A stretch of DNA of 64,000 nucleotides, taken from positions 1,791,494-1,855,493 of the forward strand of contig VZRR01010919.1 in the NCBI GenBank assembly GCA_013398015.1. The letters are read 5' to 3'. Origin of the DNA: Oreocharis arfaki. Taxonomy: Eukaryota > Chordata > Aves > Passeriformes > Paramythiidae. Positions within the stretch are counted from its first letter, which is position 1. Every line of letters starts with the position of its first letter. The position numbers and the translations under genes are program-made. Below, one piece after another: positions 13,049-26,534 of this stretch. Below the pieces are notes generated by a model. The model did no database searches, had not been told where the DNA came from, and saw only the letters and a program-made list of their open reading frames with translations.

Positions 13049-14875
13049 CTCATTTTAGAAACGACCTAACCTTCTTTTGTAATATTTTCTGAAGTGTTTG
13101 AAAATAATGCAGAACAATTCGAAGTAGTTGTGATACACATCGCAAAACAATTTCTTTCCTCAGTTACAAAACAAGTAGTTTCACATAATTTTTTAACTAG
13201 AGAGTTCCTTTTCTTACCATAAAATAAATTTACATCTATTAGTTCCACTAGCAAATAAATTGGTGACTGCTTTGCCTTGCCAAAGTAAATTTCTCCACAT
13301 ATCTGTCAGCAGTTACTTTTAAATCCAGGAAATCACGTTGTTAAGCTAGGAATAAGTGACACCTGAGTACATGAGGGATTTTGCAGTCCCGTGGCTCTTC
13401 AGGAAGCAAGTTGTCAGTGTAAATATTATCACACAATTTTCTCGACAGATTGCTCTACCATCTGAAAAGATCCAGTCTCTTATCAGTTCTTTGAGTAAGG
13501 GAGGTCTCTTTGGACCCAGAGAATGTCACAATACAAATATGTACTTTTGTTCTGCCTCTGTTACTTGGACATCTGCAAGATTTATAGACCAGCAAAAGTA
13601 AATAACTACAATAAAAATTGAGAGAAGAAAGACAAAAAAATACAAAAATCCACAGTGAACTATGCTATTTCCTAAGCTGTGGTGCTTGGTACCAAATGTC
13701 ACTTTTTTAGAGGTGATAGCACAGAAAAAGGGAAAGGAACACCATGCTGTGACACGTATGAAATGTGCTGTTGCAATTTTTATAATATCATGTCACACCT
13801 TAAACTTCCATCCTTCAACTTCTTTGCTTTAGCTCTATGTTATGACACCATTCTTACAACTGTTGCTGAAATCACAACTAAGGATTCCATTGATTCCCCC
13901 ATCAACAGAAATTACTGCTTGGGAATTAGAAGATCAAAATTAATAGTCTAAAAATTCTGATTAAAAATAATTAAATAATACTGAACCTACTAAAGCTATG
14001 TATTTTCCAGCAAAAATATTTAATAGAACTGGACAAAAATATAATTCAATAACAGAAGAAAATGAGTCACCCTGAAAAATTTCTTAATGCATGTATAGTG
14101 TATTACCTTCCAGAAACAACAAAATGTGAGAAGATACAGGAAGCAGAATGCCAAAATAAAAATCATAAGGCTTTCCCTTTTTTCTTTTTAATCTTCAGGA
14201 TGAAGGAGAGATTTTACAAGATAACACAAGCAAATTCTTGATTTCTATTTTTTGTTGCAGCCCATTTTGTCGTGATGTATGAATTACATATCAGTAATAA
14301 TATTCAGAGAGGATTAGCAAAATAAATATACAAAATCCATTCATCTTTATTATCTAAAATTAAATACTGTACTTGGAGAAACCTCACCTGTTAACGAGGG
14401 CTGTGTACAAGAAAGCATCCTCAGAAGTTTAGCCTTGTTTTTTCACTATTTTCTTCTATTGTGTGTACACCTCCCAGCCGCACACACACCTCCTGCATTC
14501 CTCTTTGATTTTAGGATTCAGCAGAATGGCAGTCTGAGTGGTTTCTAGAGCTTCAGACAGAATCATGACTCCCTGCTGAGAAGCAGCAGGACACAACAGT
14601 CCTATATCAGCTGTGACCCATGCTGCAGACACTTTGGCAAATCTATAGAAGAAACTGGGGTGCAACCATCAGAGTAATTGGGTGGTTTGCTGGTTCAGTT
14701 GCTTTTGCTTGAGGGCAGAGTATATGCAAGTGAAAAGGAATTGATAACATGCACTTGAAAAGTACATGAGGGGACCCAGACTTCAAAAAGCATGGTGCTA
14801 ATAACACACGTTCCTTTCACGATCTTGCTTGCAAATCAACAGTCTGAAAATTTTGCATGCCCATTTCTTCATGCC

Positions 14876-14930
14876 ACTTAGTAGCAGTTAACTGCTACTA
14901 AGTTAAAGTAGCCACTTTAACTCAGCAGTT
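14876..14930. repeat. Overlapping perfect palindrome and nested hairpin
   Basis: A 28-bp perfect palindrome (arms ACTTAGTAGCAGTT and AACTGCTACTAAGT, no spacer) spans 14876-14903. A second hairpin overlaps it: AGTTAAAGT at 14901-14909 pairs with ACTTTAACT at 14914-14922 around a 4-nt loop, extended by AACTGCT at 14890-14896 with AGCAGTT at 14924-14930. The two structures are mutually exclusive. Confidence 0.9.
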
Positions 14931-15444
14931 AAAGGCCTTGAGAAATTTACTCAGTGGAACAGAACACAAAATCTTGATGTAATTATATCAATTTAGAACA
15001 AAAAGAAAACAGATTCATTAAACCATACTCTCTCCATTAAAAAAGAATCTCCAGAGGAGCATCAACATTTCATTCCAAAACCACTTTCTTACTGCTATTT
15101 AAAAATACTCTATGCAATTCCTTCTTGCAGAGTAAGATTTTCTCCACAATTTTATACTTGATAAATAATGCAAGAAATTATCTTCTCCTTAATCCTTCCG
15201 ATTCCCAAGCCGTTACCAAACCATCTCAGTTTTACTGCGAACATTTTCTTTAAGAGAATTATAGGCACATTAAATGGATTTGCACCCCATTTAATGCCTC
15301 CAGTGATCCAAGAGGTAATTTTAAATACTAAACCCCTACTGCATTAGACAGTTTTAGATAATTCAGAGCCCTCTTTTGTGTTATTTCAAGCCATTTCATC
15401 ACTCATTGCAAAGCATTAGAAGAAATAATAACAAATGACGAAGA

Positions 15445-15508
15445 CTGTGCCTGAGGGATTTTATGTGGGCTTGATGACTTCATTGTCATTAGTTCCTGTC
15501 AGGCACAG
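15445..15508. repeat. 10-bp inverted repeat around a TGAC/GTCA core
   Basis: CTGTGCCTGA at 15445-15454 pairs with TCAGGCACAG at 15499-15508. The 44-nt interior includes GATGACTTCATTGTCATT, itself partly symmetrical. Confidence 0.75.
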
Positions 15509-17572
15509 AGAATAAACACAGTACAACAAACTGATGCCTTTTAAGAATTATAACTACCATAACTGTTTTGTTGTGGAGAATAAAATAGACCCCACATTTA
15601 TTTTGTCATTAAATGTGTACTATAACTCAACTCTACATAGAAATGTATTCATATAATCTAGGGCCAGACATTCTTTTCTCCCACATGAACACAGAATCAA
15701 TCTAAATTAGCCAACATGTTTGATAAATACTTTTGCTTTGTCTCTATTACTTGGACATGTGTACGTCTAGTCTTCTAACCTAACTAGAAGAAGCTTCAAG
15801 AAGTCTTCCCTAAAGAGAGATAACAATGAAAAACAGGCAAAAGGTTAATTAAAAAATCAGTCATATCAGACAGTGTATTCCGGGTATGAACAGTGAACAT
15901 GAGTGTATGTGAGCGAGGCAGGGAGAGGAATTAACACATTCAGGACATTACCGAGAATTCAAAAAACTTCCCCAACGCCCTTCTCAATACCCTATAGGAA
16001 CTGCAATCAGCTGAAAGTTTCTTTCACTAATCTTCCCTTCCCTGCTCTTCTGCTGGCCAGAAAATGCAATGGAAGATTCTGTGTTTGCAGAGAAACTATC
16101 CATCTGTGGGAGCAGTACTGAATGTAGGAGAGATCTTTTCATATCTCCAAATTTCTCTCTTGTGCATTATTTATCTTAAAGTCATGTGTGATTAAAAATT
16201 ACACATATTGATGTCATTTACTTGCATGGATGGAAATTCTGTGGCCCTGTAATTTCAGCATCATTTGCACTAAGAACTCTTAGATTCATTGCTCATTCTG
16301 CTACAAACTGACTGATTCATCAAAATACAGATTATGTTTTATAAAGTAAATAAATAAAAGCCACCTCATAGATCCTTTTATTTCCCCTGTACAACTCCAG
16401 CAAGTTGCTATCAGAAGGTGATAATCCAGAGCAATTTTTTAATGATTTATAATCTCATCCTTTGCTCCAATCAAATGTGAAATATATAGAAACAGAAGAA
16501 CACAGTGAAAAATCAAGAAAAGCATTGTCAACAATTACACAAGTCTGTACCACACATTTTCTTTTGCTGTTCAAACGAAGAGTAAGGTGGAATTAGTGAA
16601 ATTTGTTATAGGTAATTTGGTTATTACAGGCAGTCCCTCCAAGTACAACAAAAAATTATTTGCTGTTTCTTTCAGCTTTTAAAATGGTAAGAAGTGTTAA
16701 CGAAAGATCTGTTACAATAAAGAAGATCAAGCTGGACTTTCCTCTCAGAAACATCTCTGTTCATCTGCCAAAACAATGCTTATGTTAAGTCTACATCTTG
16801 TTATTACAGGTGGCTTTCTGACCTGTTGATTACAGGCTCTCACAATCTGCTACATTATTATTTTTCTGATTCCAGAATACGCCACAAAGAATGGAGGTTC
16901 AAGACAAAATCATACCTTAAATCTGCTGTGAAAGGGTTTTGGCACCCCTTATTTCCAGGAGACAAATGTGAATGAATTTTCATTGTGTTTTGAGAAAAAG
17001 CATTAGTGCAATTCATTTTTTTCCTCTCTCAAATCAAACAATTTTTTTTTAAAATAACTCACATTATGAAGGGAGTGGAAAAACAGATAAAAGGAAATAA
17101 TTTACAGGTATTCACCTGCACTAGTTGCTATCATCCTCCTATACAAAGATTGAATTTGTGTGAATATTGTTCCGTAGTTGAAAAATAATCTGCAGCCTGT
17201 TACAGTTTTCTAGCTGAAAAAAGAAGTTTGTGAAAAATTTTGGGGTGGTTTTTTGTTTGTCCAGAGACACATAAAAGCATGAGAAAATATTAGTCTTCTG
17301 GGTGCTACAGACTGAGGATAAAATTAAAAACATTTACACTCTAAATAAAGTCTTAGGAGGAAGAAACATACAAATACTAATTGATTTGAAGAATATTGTC
17401 CATATCCTCTTTGGTGGTTTATATTTGCGCATAACACTCACAGAATTTTGGTGAAAATTAGATATTTAAATACCACTGAGAAATGGGGCTTAAGTGCCTT
17501 CTTCCCTTCCTATTTCTATAAATTACTGTTTAGCCAGCAGTATTTTTCTACTTTTCTTTTTTAAAATAAGAA

Positions 17573-17660
17573 CAGTAGAGACCTGACCTCCTTCTTCTAC
17601 TGTTTTTAAGATCTAATTCCAATGATTCTTAATTCCTATCAGTAGAGACCTGACCTCCTT
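17573..17660 (+). repeat. 21-bp direct repeat pair
   Basis: CAGTAGAGACCTGACCTCCT plus T occurs at 17573-17593 and again at 17640-17660, 67 bp apart, with no mismatch. Confidence 0.9.
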
Positions 17661-19361
17661 ATTTTAATCTTTTTTTTTTTTTAGAGCAGGATCTCCAACA
17701 ATTTTTAGTTCTGCATTATGGAAAGCAACAAGTCCCATTTCCATACATACTATTAATTAAGCTTGAATGGTGGGTGAATAGATCCCCTCTACTCTTTATT
17801 ACTTGGGACACGTCTCTGAAGAGGTCTAGCTACTTACCAGCCTCAGGATCTACATATTGGACCTTGCACATGGCCTAGTACTGAGTGCCATGACTACTTA
17901 TTTACAGGTCCAGCTCCTGAAACAGCATGGGACCATGAGAGCACTTCCTGGCCTACCTCTAGGCCAACTACTCCTCCTTTTCCCAGGACAGCCTGGCTGC
18001 TTGTGCCCTCCCATCACCCAGACCTTGAGTAAGCCACCATATTCTTGTTTGTTTTACTTGCTCATGACTGGAAGCAAGTTGGCAGAACTCAAAAGATGAG
18101 GATATTCAGAATGGAGTGGTGGTATTGGAGAATTACAGAACAATTATTCTGTCTGACCTGTCTTACTCTAAAACAGAATTATGGCACCTGCCTTAAGGTG
18201 AAATAAAGATCTTCACTTAAGCTGAGCAAGAAGACTCTGCACCCACAGAGTTTGATAATTTCTGTAGTTTGTTATACTTTCTAAGTCCAACACAATTGGA
18301 GTTAAGGTAAAGCCTTAATTAAACAGGATTATCTTTCACATCCTTAAGACATGTGTACACAGAGTAATGCTTCATAAAGATCTTATAGCTTTCTTAATAG
18401 TGAAGAAATACCTTTCTTCATCACACTGTAAAATGTGGGCAGTTATTTGGGGTATCACTCTTGGTATAAAATATGTGGCCTCGCTTACACTGATCATAAT
18501 TTAAATTATCCTTTTATGTTGCAGTCAAGTGAACACATACTGCTGCACCACATTCCAGTTTGGCACTACACCATTAACAAACTACTTACGGAATATATTC
18601 GTAAAACCAAGTCTCTAAAAAATAGGTGGCAACTGGAAAAAAGTCATCAGCACTATGAGGAGTCACCTAAGATAGGACTGTGTGTGACAGTTTCTGTGTT
18701 TAGGTTTGTTCTATGATGTCCACAACACACCATCAAAGACTTGGTGTGCCCAAAGCAGAACTGTTACTTACGAGTTCATATCATTCAGAAAAGAACTGAG
18801 CTATATTTACTGGCCATACAATACAGACTTCCTTTTGAAGTTCCAAAGGAGCATTACCTGTTAAACATTAATATACCTGAAAATTGAGAAAAATCAATAC
18901 ACTTAGACCAAGAAATACCCTCCTGTGCACCAGAAATTGAAACTTACTCTTCGAAATACTCAAGATAATTGCCTTACTGTATCTTCTAATTGGAATTTAA
19001 CTTTGCAGTCTGGGGGCTCTGGCAGAAAATCTGCCTTCTAGGGTCAAGGCAAAGTGAAATTGAGCAGATCTGAGTATTTTACAGCTCTGTAAGCATATTC
19101 ATTTTCTAAGTTTCTTGAAGTGGAAAAGCACGTTGATGGCGGTGTTAGAATTGCTCCCTAGAGCTGCAGATACTTAGCAACAAAATTTTAGCACTTTACT
19201 GATAGCAAGATAGGAAAAAGAGTAATTCAGTGAAGTATAAAGTTAACTGTTCCAAAAATTCCTAGGATGTATCAATAAGTCATCTTCAACCGTGTAATCG
19301 ATATCCTACATAGATGCAATGAATTGCATTCTGCAGATGAGGAAAAGGACAATAAAGATTG

Positions 19362-19543
19362 CAGGGAATCATAAAGCATCCTGAGATGGAAGGCACCCAC
19401 AGGGATCATCGAGTCCAACTCCTGGTCCTGCAAAAGATACCCCAAAAGTCACACCACGTGCCTGAGACCATTGTTCAAATACTTCTTGAACTCAGACAGG
19501 CTTGGTGCTGTGACCACTTCCCTGAGGAGCCTTCTCCTGCACG
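19362..19543 (-). mobile_element. CR1 3' fragment
   Basis: The text is reverse-oriented CR1: AATCATAAAGCATCCTGAGATGG, GGATCATCGAGTCCAACTCC, and CTTCTTGAACTCAGACAGGC then GACCACTTCCCTGAGGAGCC are typical of the avian CR1 3' region. It ends near the start of the first tandem block. Confidence 0.9.
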
Positions 19544-19910
19544 AAATGATATTTGCAAAGAAATATTGAGAAAGAATATACAAAAGTCTTGACTTCTGTT
19601 CTGTGACAAAAACTATGCCAGTAGAAGAAGAAAGCTATTATGTCACACCCTCTATAAGGTGGCTTAAAGGTTTTAAAGATATGGGAATCTACTACACAGA
19701 AAAACATAATAAAGAAAATTATTTGGACAGCATATCTGAAACTGAGTTTGCTAGACTTAAATGAAAACATCGATTTTAAGGAATTTTTTCTTCCAAGAAG
19801 AAGGTACATTTCTAATCTCAAGTAGTGATCAAAGTTGTAGAGAGACTTACTTTGAGCAAAATCTCACAGGAACAGATTATGTCGGAAGATTTGCACATAT
19901 AAAATTTTGT
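19533..19910. repeat. Tandem block, copy 1 (probable unmerged contig overlap)
   Basis: These 378 bp recur at 19912-20289. I find only two differences: G at 19539 against T at 19918, and C at 19895 against A at 20274. In each case the odd base is near a copy edge that touches the N. No gene is visible in the block. Confidence 0.95.
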
Positions 19911-19911
19911 N

Positions 19912-20289
19912 TCTCCTTCACGAAATGATATTTGCAAAGAAATATTGAGAAAGAATATACAAAAGTCTTGACTTCTGTTCTGTGACAAAAACTATGCCAG
20001 TAGAAGAAGAAAGCTATTATGTCACACCCTCTATAAGGTGGCTTAAAGGTTTTAAAGATATGGGAATCTACTACACAGAAAAACATAATAAAGAAAATTA
20101 TTTGGACAGCATATCTGAAACTGAGTTTGCTAGACTTAAATGAAAACATCGATTTTAAGGAATTTTTTCTTCCAAGAAGAAGGTACATTTCTAATCTCAA
20201 GTAGTGATCAAAGTTGTAGAGAGACTTACTTTGAGCAAAATCTCACAGGAACAGATTATGTCGGAAGATTTGCAAATATAAAATTTTGT
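19912..20289. repeat. Tandem block, copy 2 (probable unmerged contig overlap)
   Basis: Second copy of 19533-19910, starting immediately after the single N at 19911. Confidence 0.95.
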
Positions 20290-20352
20290 GAAACTAAGTG
20301 ATTTTGTTACTTTTTCAATATACCAGCACTACAATGGACATAAAAAACAAAA

Positions 20353-20712
20353 TCACCACTTCTCACCCACTGGAAAAGAGAAATCTGAGTTTGCCCCAAC
20401 AGACTTCGTTTTTAGAGTGCAGAGGAAAATACCAAAATTGTTGTTAACTTGCCATTTCTGTGATGGCCACAGCAGAAGATGGGCGGCTATCGCATCCAGG
20501 CACAGCGAACTGGCTCTATTAAACATTGCAGCTGTTGCATTTCTATTTTTCCCAAACTTTGCAACACCAAATAATGACAAACCTGGTATACTAATTTTGG
20601 AATGAATCCGTGGAGTAGTACTACCCACAGTTTTAGTTTTAATTTTTTGAAGGTTGGATGTTATTTTAACATCCTTCTGAAGCTTAGATACGACCGCTGT
20701 TCCATAAGAGCC
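20353..20712 (-). other. Unidentified exon-like ORF
   Basis: On the minus strand a strong splice-acceptor sequence (GGCTTTGTTTTCTTTCAG) ends at 20713 and is followed by about 120 open codons: SYGTAVVSKLQKDVKITSNL, then QKIKTKTVGSTTPRIHSKIS, then IPGLSLFGVAKFGKN. The S/T/K/P-rich composition looks more protein-like than other ORFs in the desert. I do not recognise the protein. A donor is unclear: GTTAAC at about 20444 or a GC donor nearby are weak candidates. It may be an exon of an unseen gene, a decayed exon, or chance. Confidence 0.3.
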
Positions 20713-22134
20713 TGAAAGAAAACAAAGCCATGACATTATTCTCTCAAGTCTTTGGAGAAGTTTGATTCTCAGCATCTCATAATAAGCAGTAATGAGCTAC
20801 AACCCAACCCCAAATGCATATCCTCTCAGCTTTCAGTTCACAGGGTAGCAATGAAAAACAGACGTTGGTTTACAGGTTGTTTTTCAAAAGTACCAGGAGA
20901 TTCGTCAATGATCCATGCACATGTAGGGCGTGAGTCTAGTGAGTAGACCCTAGACATAGTAGTTAAGGCTTCTTAAAAAATATCCTGGGTATTGAGTTCG
21001 AATAGCTGATTAATGAAGAAAAAAACCCAAAAAATCAACTAGTAGCAAGGTAAATAATTTAACACTAAACTGAAGAAAAAACAAAAAAGACCCCATAGCA
21101 ATAATCTGACAAACTCACAAAAAAATTTGAAAATCTTTATCTTTTATGCACCCATATAAAGTCCACCAAAGCAAAGATTTTTGAATTAGTAAAAAATCAA
21201 AATGATTCTCCAGTAAAGACCTCACAGAGCAATATTCATATCTTTAAAATTAATCAAAAGGGACAATAAAAAAGATAATTTGTTTACAGACTGCAATCTG
21301 AACAGAGCTGTGTATAAGAGTTGAAATTAGAAAGTTCATTGCTATGGATGATGATGTGTCAAATCTCCATAATGTTGGATACATCAAATATTAGGAAGAG
21401 CATGGTGTAGCATGCATTTTTCTGATTAGGAATATAGGAAACAAGCTAAGTAGGTATCCAACAGCATCTAAAGTAAGTTTACTACAAATGAGGCCATTAA
21501 AAAAACCTAAAAATTATCTTTACTGGGAGGAAAGCCTCTAAAATACATGGCTGCTCCCTAATAGATTCAGTTCTGAAGTTCTTGAATTCAATATTATGTC
21601 TCTACCTTTAAGGCGTACTGGAGAGGTCTAATATGGTTTTTAATTACTTAAGACTCTAGAGCTTACAAAAGTTTTGTTTTCTACTTTTTCCAACATAGCA
21701 TGAGGACAAAAGTTAATTAGCTGACTACGTTTTCTGATTATCATGAAAAAGCATATGCTCCAGTCCCCAAACAGCTTCCTCTAAGTACATAAACTTTAAA
21801 TTTAAATTACTTTTATTTATATTGGGTGTTCCCTATCCCTCTTTCCTCCTAATCACATAGGACTCTCATTTGCTGTGTTACTACCAGTTCTGCAATTTTA
21901 AGATCTTTTTCTTTCCTTAAACAAAGCATTTATCAACTTGGACTATTTGCACCTATTTCATTGGATTTTTTTTTACTGCAGAATTTACATGCAATTTCTG
22001 CCATCGCAGTTTTATATTATATTCAGAAATATAATATAGCACAAGTTTTTACCTGCTGACATGAATTTTGTGTTTGCATCTTGCAGATTAATTGGGCCTT
22101 AATGGATAACTGTTCAGATGCATCACTGTCTGTT

Positions 22135-22260
22135 AATACAGTTAAATTACATAATTACTATATTATGTTATGTTGTGTGATTGTATATAATTTATTATAT
22201 AATAAATAAAATATAATAATTAATTATAAAATTCTTACGAATATTATTTAGTTGTTTCTT
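22135..22260. repeat. AT-rich low-complexity tract
   Basis: TTATATAATAAATAAAATAT and similar A/T strings dominate about 125 bp; no coding or element signature. Confidence 0.7.
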
Positions 22261-23987
22261 TCTTCCTGCAGGTTGCATTGACAACATCTGGTCCAAGAAT
22301 GAAGAGTCCAAATACATTTTATGCAGCATGAGCCAGGACACACTTTTCTGTAACAACCACCATCATTACCCCACCCAAAAATTCTGATCATATGGGGCAC
22401 TCCCATGAGAGAAAATTAGTACCTTAAATAGAAGAAATGACTATCAGTAGTGAAATAGGGTAGGAAACAATTACTAACATCTATTATTAGTCTTGAAAGG
22501 ATCCCTCAGAAATCACAGGAAGAGGGATAGCATTTCTTCTTTGCTGCATCCTGCTCAGGCTTCAATAGGCCATATGAGTTAATGGAAGGGCCCATGGTGA
22601 TTCATAGAAAAATGGAAGTTTGTACAATTTTAGCTAAATCAAGATGTTTGAGTAGCAGATTCTTGTTAAGGGTAATTTTAAAACTGCATTCACTATGCTC
22701 AGCCTAGGTTTTTTGGTTTGGTTTTTTTTTTTCCTTTTTATATCCAGGATTTGAATCCTGGCTCATACTTTACTGCTTCTGGAAGTACGTGGGTTTTATA
22801 TAGAGCTGTTTTCCCCCTCATAATGAGTTTTCTATCTTTAAACATCTATTCTATACAAGAATTTCTGCATGGAAACTGACAATTTACATCTGGTCAATGC
22901 GCCCAACTCTTCCTTCAGCTCTTGCCACACTGGTACACAATATTTTTCTATATAAATTGAAATATGGCAGATATTAAAACAAAACTACTCAGTGATCATA
23001 TAAATATTGTTTGTGAAAATGTGACATTCTAGTGATGTACTTATATTAATTCTATCCTTACCAAAACCTGGCATGGTAGATATTTCCTTAAACTGTATAT
23101 CAGCACTGGGAAGCAGAATTGTTTCTCCAGCTTCAAATTATTGGGGTCCAGATTTTATTTTGTAGAATATTCAACAATAATAATTTTTCATACTGACTCT
23201 GATAAGTGAGCCCAGACCACGACAACCCCTAGGATACTAAAGGTGGTTCACCAGCAGTCACTTACTCAGGCTGAAATCCTCCTTTTTCCCAGCGCTTTTT
23301 GATGTGAGAGGTTCTCATAGAAATCATTCACATAATGAAATTCAGCAGTTTATTTTCACCTCCTGGATTTTCTTACCACTTGCTACAGGTAGCTCAAAGG
23401 CTTTATCCAAACTGCCTTACAGAGAGAGAAACCCAGGCTACAAACATGCTGTCCCTAATGTTCCCACTCCTCAGAACTAGCAACCTATGGAGATGACTGA
23501 TGTAAAAACAATGCATAGCACTTGGCCTGGTCTCCTTAGGGTTTTGCCTAATGTCATTACATCCCCAAATTAGGAGGATTTTTTTTCTCAAAAGTATCTA
23601 AAATAATATCCAGACAGCACTGCACTTACTACCACAGTTCAGAGGTGGTTTGGTTTTGTTTTAACACATAGTATTAAAATGTTAATGTCTTATTTATCCT
23701 TATTGTCAAACTTATTGACAAGATTATTCTACAGCTATAGAATTCAAAAAGAGGCAGTAAAAAAAACCTCTGCAAGCAAATCAAAAATACATCATCCCTG
23801 AAAAATTATAGTCCACGCAGTAATCTTGACGGTGATATTTTTCACTTTGGACCTTGATTACATCTACAGTCACCATCACTAAAATGGGAAACTCCTTGAA
23901 TGTTAATGCTGCTAAACCTATACTATATAAACTCTCCCAGTGGAAAACTTACTGTGAGAAAACAAGAAAACAATACTCTTCACATAC

Positions 23988-24174
23988 ACTGTGAGGGTGG
24001 TAAGGCACTGGAATATTGCCCAGAGAAGTTGTGGATGCCCCAAGGCCTGGAAATGTTTTAGGCCAGGTTGGATGGGGCTCTAAGCAACCTGGTCTCTGTC
24101 TCTGCCTACACCAGGGGAGTTGGAACAAAATTATCTTTAAGGTTGCTTCCAACCCAGGCCATTCTCTGATTTAT
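23988..24174 (+). mobile_element. CR1 3' fragment
   Basis: It contains GCCCAGAGAAGTTGTGGATG, AGGCCAGGTTGGATGGGGCT and GGTTGCTTCCAACCCAGGCC with a degenerate ATTCTCTGATTT tail, the CR1 3' end in forward orientation. Confidence 0.9.
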
Positions 24175-26518
24175 CAGTATTCACACAAGCAGAACAGAGA
24201 CTTACTAAGGAAAAGTGTAAGCCTTACAAGTTTTGTAGAAGATGTCTGAATTTGTTAGACTATTTCCCTTATATTGCAACTAAATTGTCTAATTTATTAT
24301 TTTATTATTTGGGGTGGGGTGTTTTTTGGTTTTGTTGGATTTTTTATGTTGGGGTTATTTTTAAATTCTTCTCTATAACCCAATTGTTGTTTTAAAAAAT
24401 GAACAAAATAACAATCTATTTCATTCATTTAAAGCCTTTAGGTTAAATGGGCTTACCACTAGATTAATCTTACTATGATCACAAAACTTTGTTATGTTGC
24501 TTAAGCTGTGCTGCAGAGCAGAAAATCTGCATGTCTATAAAGGTTTTGGCTTATTTACTACTCCAAGAAATACAGTAGGAAAAATATTTAGCATGCATGA
24601 TGTACTTCAGATTCTTAGAGCTACTGAACTCTCTGAAATACCTGATTTATTCTCCAGGCTCTTGACACATAGATTACCTACACAATAACAAAACTACTTC
24701 AAGGGCTAATACACAATGCATGCCACACCCTTGTGAGGGTGGACTGGAGCACTGGACAGGAGTACATGTCTCCTCTGTTAAATACATTCTCCTAAACTGA
24801 AATGCATATCCACAGTTGGCCAAAATGATCAACACTCGCTTCAGCCTTCATCCAAGACTCAAATAAACAGACATTTATGGTACCAGAAATGTACAGTACA
24901 TAGAGTGTCCCAAGACTTTCTATGAGGAAAATTCTGATAAAATAGGTCATGGAGCAGTTTAAAAGTAGACCTGTTCAGTAGTAGAAGGTATCAGGTGTTG
25001 TCATTCTAAAATAATATAATTTTCCCATCCTGATATTTTAACAGTAGCTTGAAAGAAAAAAAATCTATAAGATGACAGCTCAATTGTTCAGCAAAACTAA
25101 GTCGTGTTGTATAAAGATATCCAATCCCTTTTTATCACTGAGATTTTTCCTTTGTGATCTTAACATATGGCTTTCCTTGATGCCAAGAAACAGTCAACAA
25201 AAAGAAGCCTTTGTTCTCGAGCAGCACCTTTGTTCTTCCCAAGCCTTAGCAACTGTTCATGGATGCAGTAAGGGCAGAATAAGGTGAAAGATTTAGCATG
25301 GATGAACTCTTACCTGATTCCAGCTTTAGTCTCACATCTGACACTAACTCACAGTGCTAGAACTGTTAAATACTACCCCTAGTGACAAAACCTCTAACAG
25401 TAAAAAGCACCTTCCCTTTTTGCTCTTTATTTCAGACCACATCCCTTGACCTGAGCACTGTCAGATGCGACCATTTTCTGCAAGCGTGGAAGATGTAAAT
25501 TTTTAAATGGATTTACTGTGGTCAGCAAGCTCTGTTAAGGAGCTAGATCAAATATAGAACATGAAACTCCCTTGATGGATTGTACTGAGCAGAAGCAGTA
25601 CAATTCCACACAGGAAATGCAGAATCAGACCAGAACTCTGTGCTATATCAGCCACAGCTGAGGAGGGCACCCAACAACATTTCTCAGTTCTCAGGTTCGG
25701 GGGTAATTCTTGCCATGCCTGAACAGTGTACAAGGACAACACATGGAATAACAAATTCTCCCATGCACAATAGATTTCTCACTTGGAAACCCTGAATCAG
25801 AAGTCGTGGGATACTTCAGCAGGTCCCCAAGGCAGGGCAGGGCAATCAGAGGATGGAGAAAGTGGAGGCTCCAGCCAAGGGGAATATCTGTCACAGAGAT
25901 AATCTTTGTGCATCAGAGCATTTTACATTTTCCTCACCATACTTTGACATGAAAGCTTGGGTTTGTGTCTCACAGAAACCTCTATTATTATTGTTTTTAC
26001 GTCACTTTTTTTTTTTAAGCACAAACCTGCTTTTGACAAAATGTGCTAACCAAAATATCCCACCAAAAATTACTTGGAATGTAAGGACAAAACACATGTT
26101 AAAATTAAGGTAGTTTGACACAAAAGCAAGCGTTGGGGTAGGTAATTGTTTATTACTTGACATTTTTGCATCAAAACTAGATATTATGGCTGTGTCAAAG
26201 CTTACAGGCATTGTAAGTCCATATGGAAATTCTTTGAAAAATTGTTCTGCTCTGTGTGATGCTATAAAGCACCGCAGAATATAAGAACAGGCATTTTGTG
26301 TTTCAAAGTACCTTGATTTAATTGTGCAATATGAAATCTTAATTAGCTCTTTTTAAAGACAGGTATTCAATGATTTATATTATCTCTCGCACGAAGAATA
26401 TTACTTTGTCACTCTAAATATCTTCCTTTCTTTTTATATTAAGTGACAAAATTCCAAATTAAGAGACCTGTGGTCCCAAGAAATTGCTTTGCTTATTCTC
26501 TATACATAAATTATTTCT

Positions 26519-26534
26519 ATCTCTCTCTCTCTCA
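26519..26534 (+). repeat. Short (CT)n microsatellite
   Basis: About six and a half uninterrupted CT units. Confidence 0.8.

Larger units (their letters stand above)
9367..19361. other. Non-coding intergenic DNA
   Basis: It contains the three inverted repeats and the direct repeat listed separately. A somewhat GC-richer stretch at 11160-12040 gives a 172-codon plus-strand ORF (11518-12036) without recognisable domains. Confidence 0.75.
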
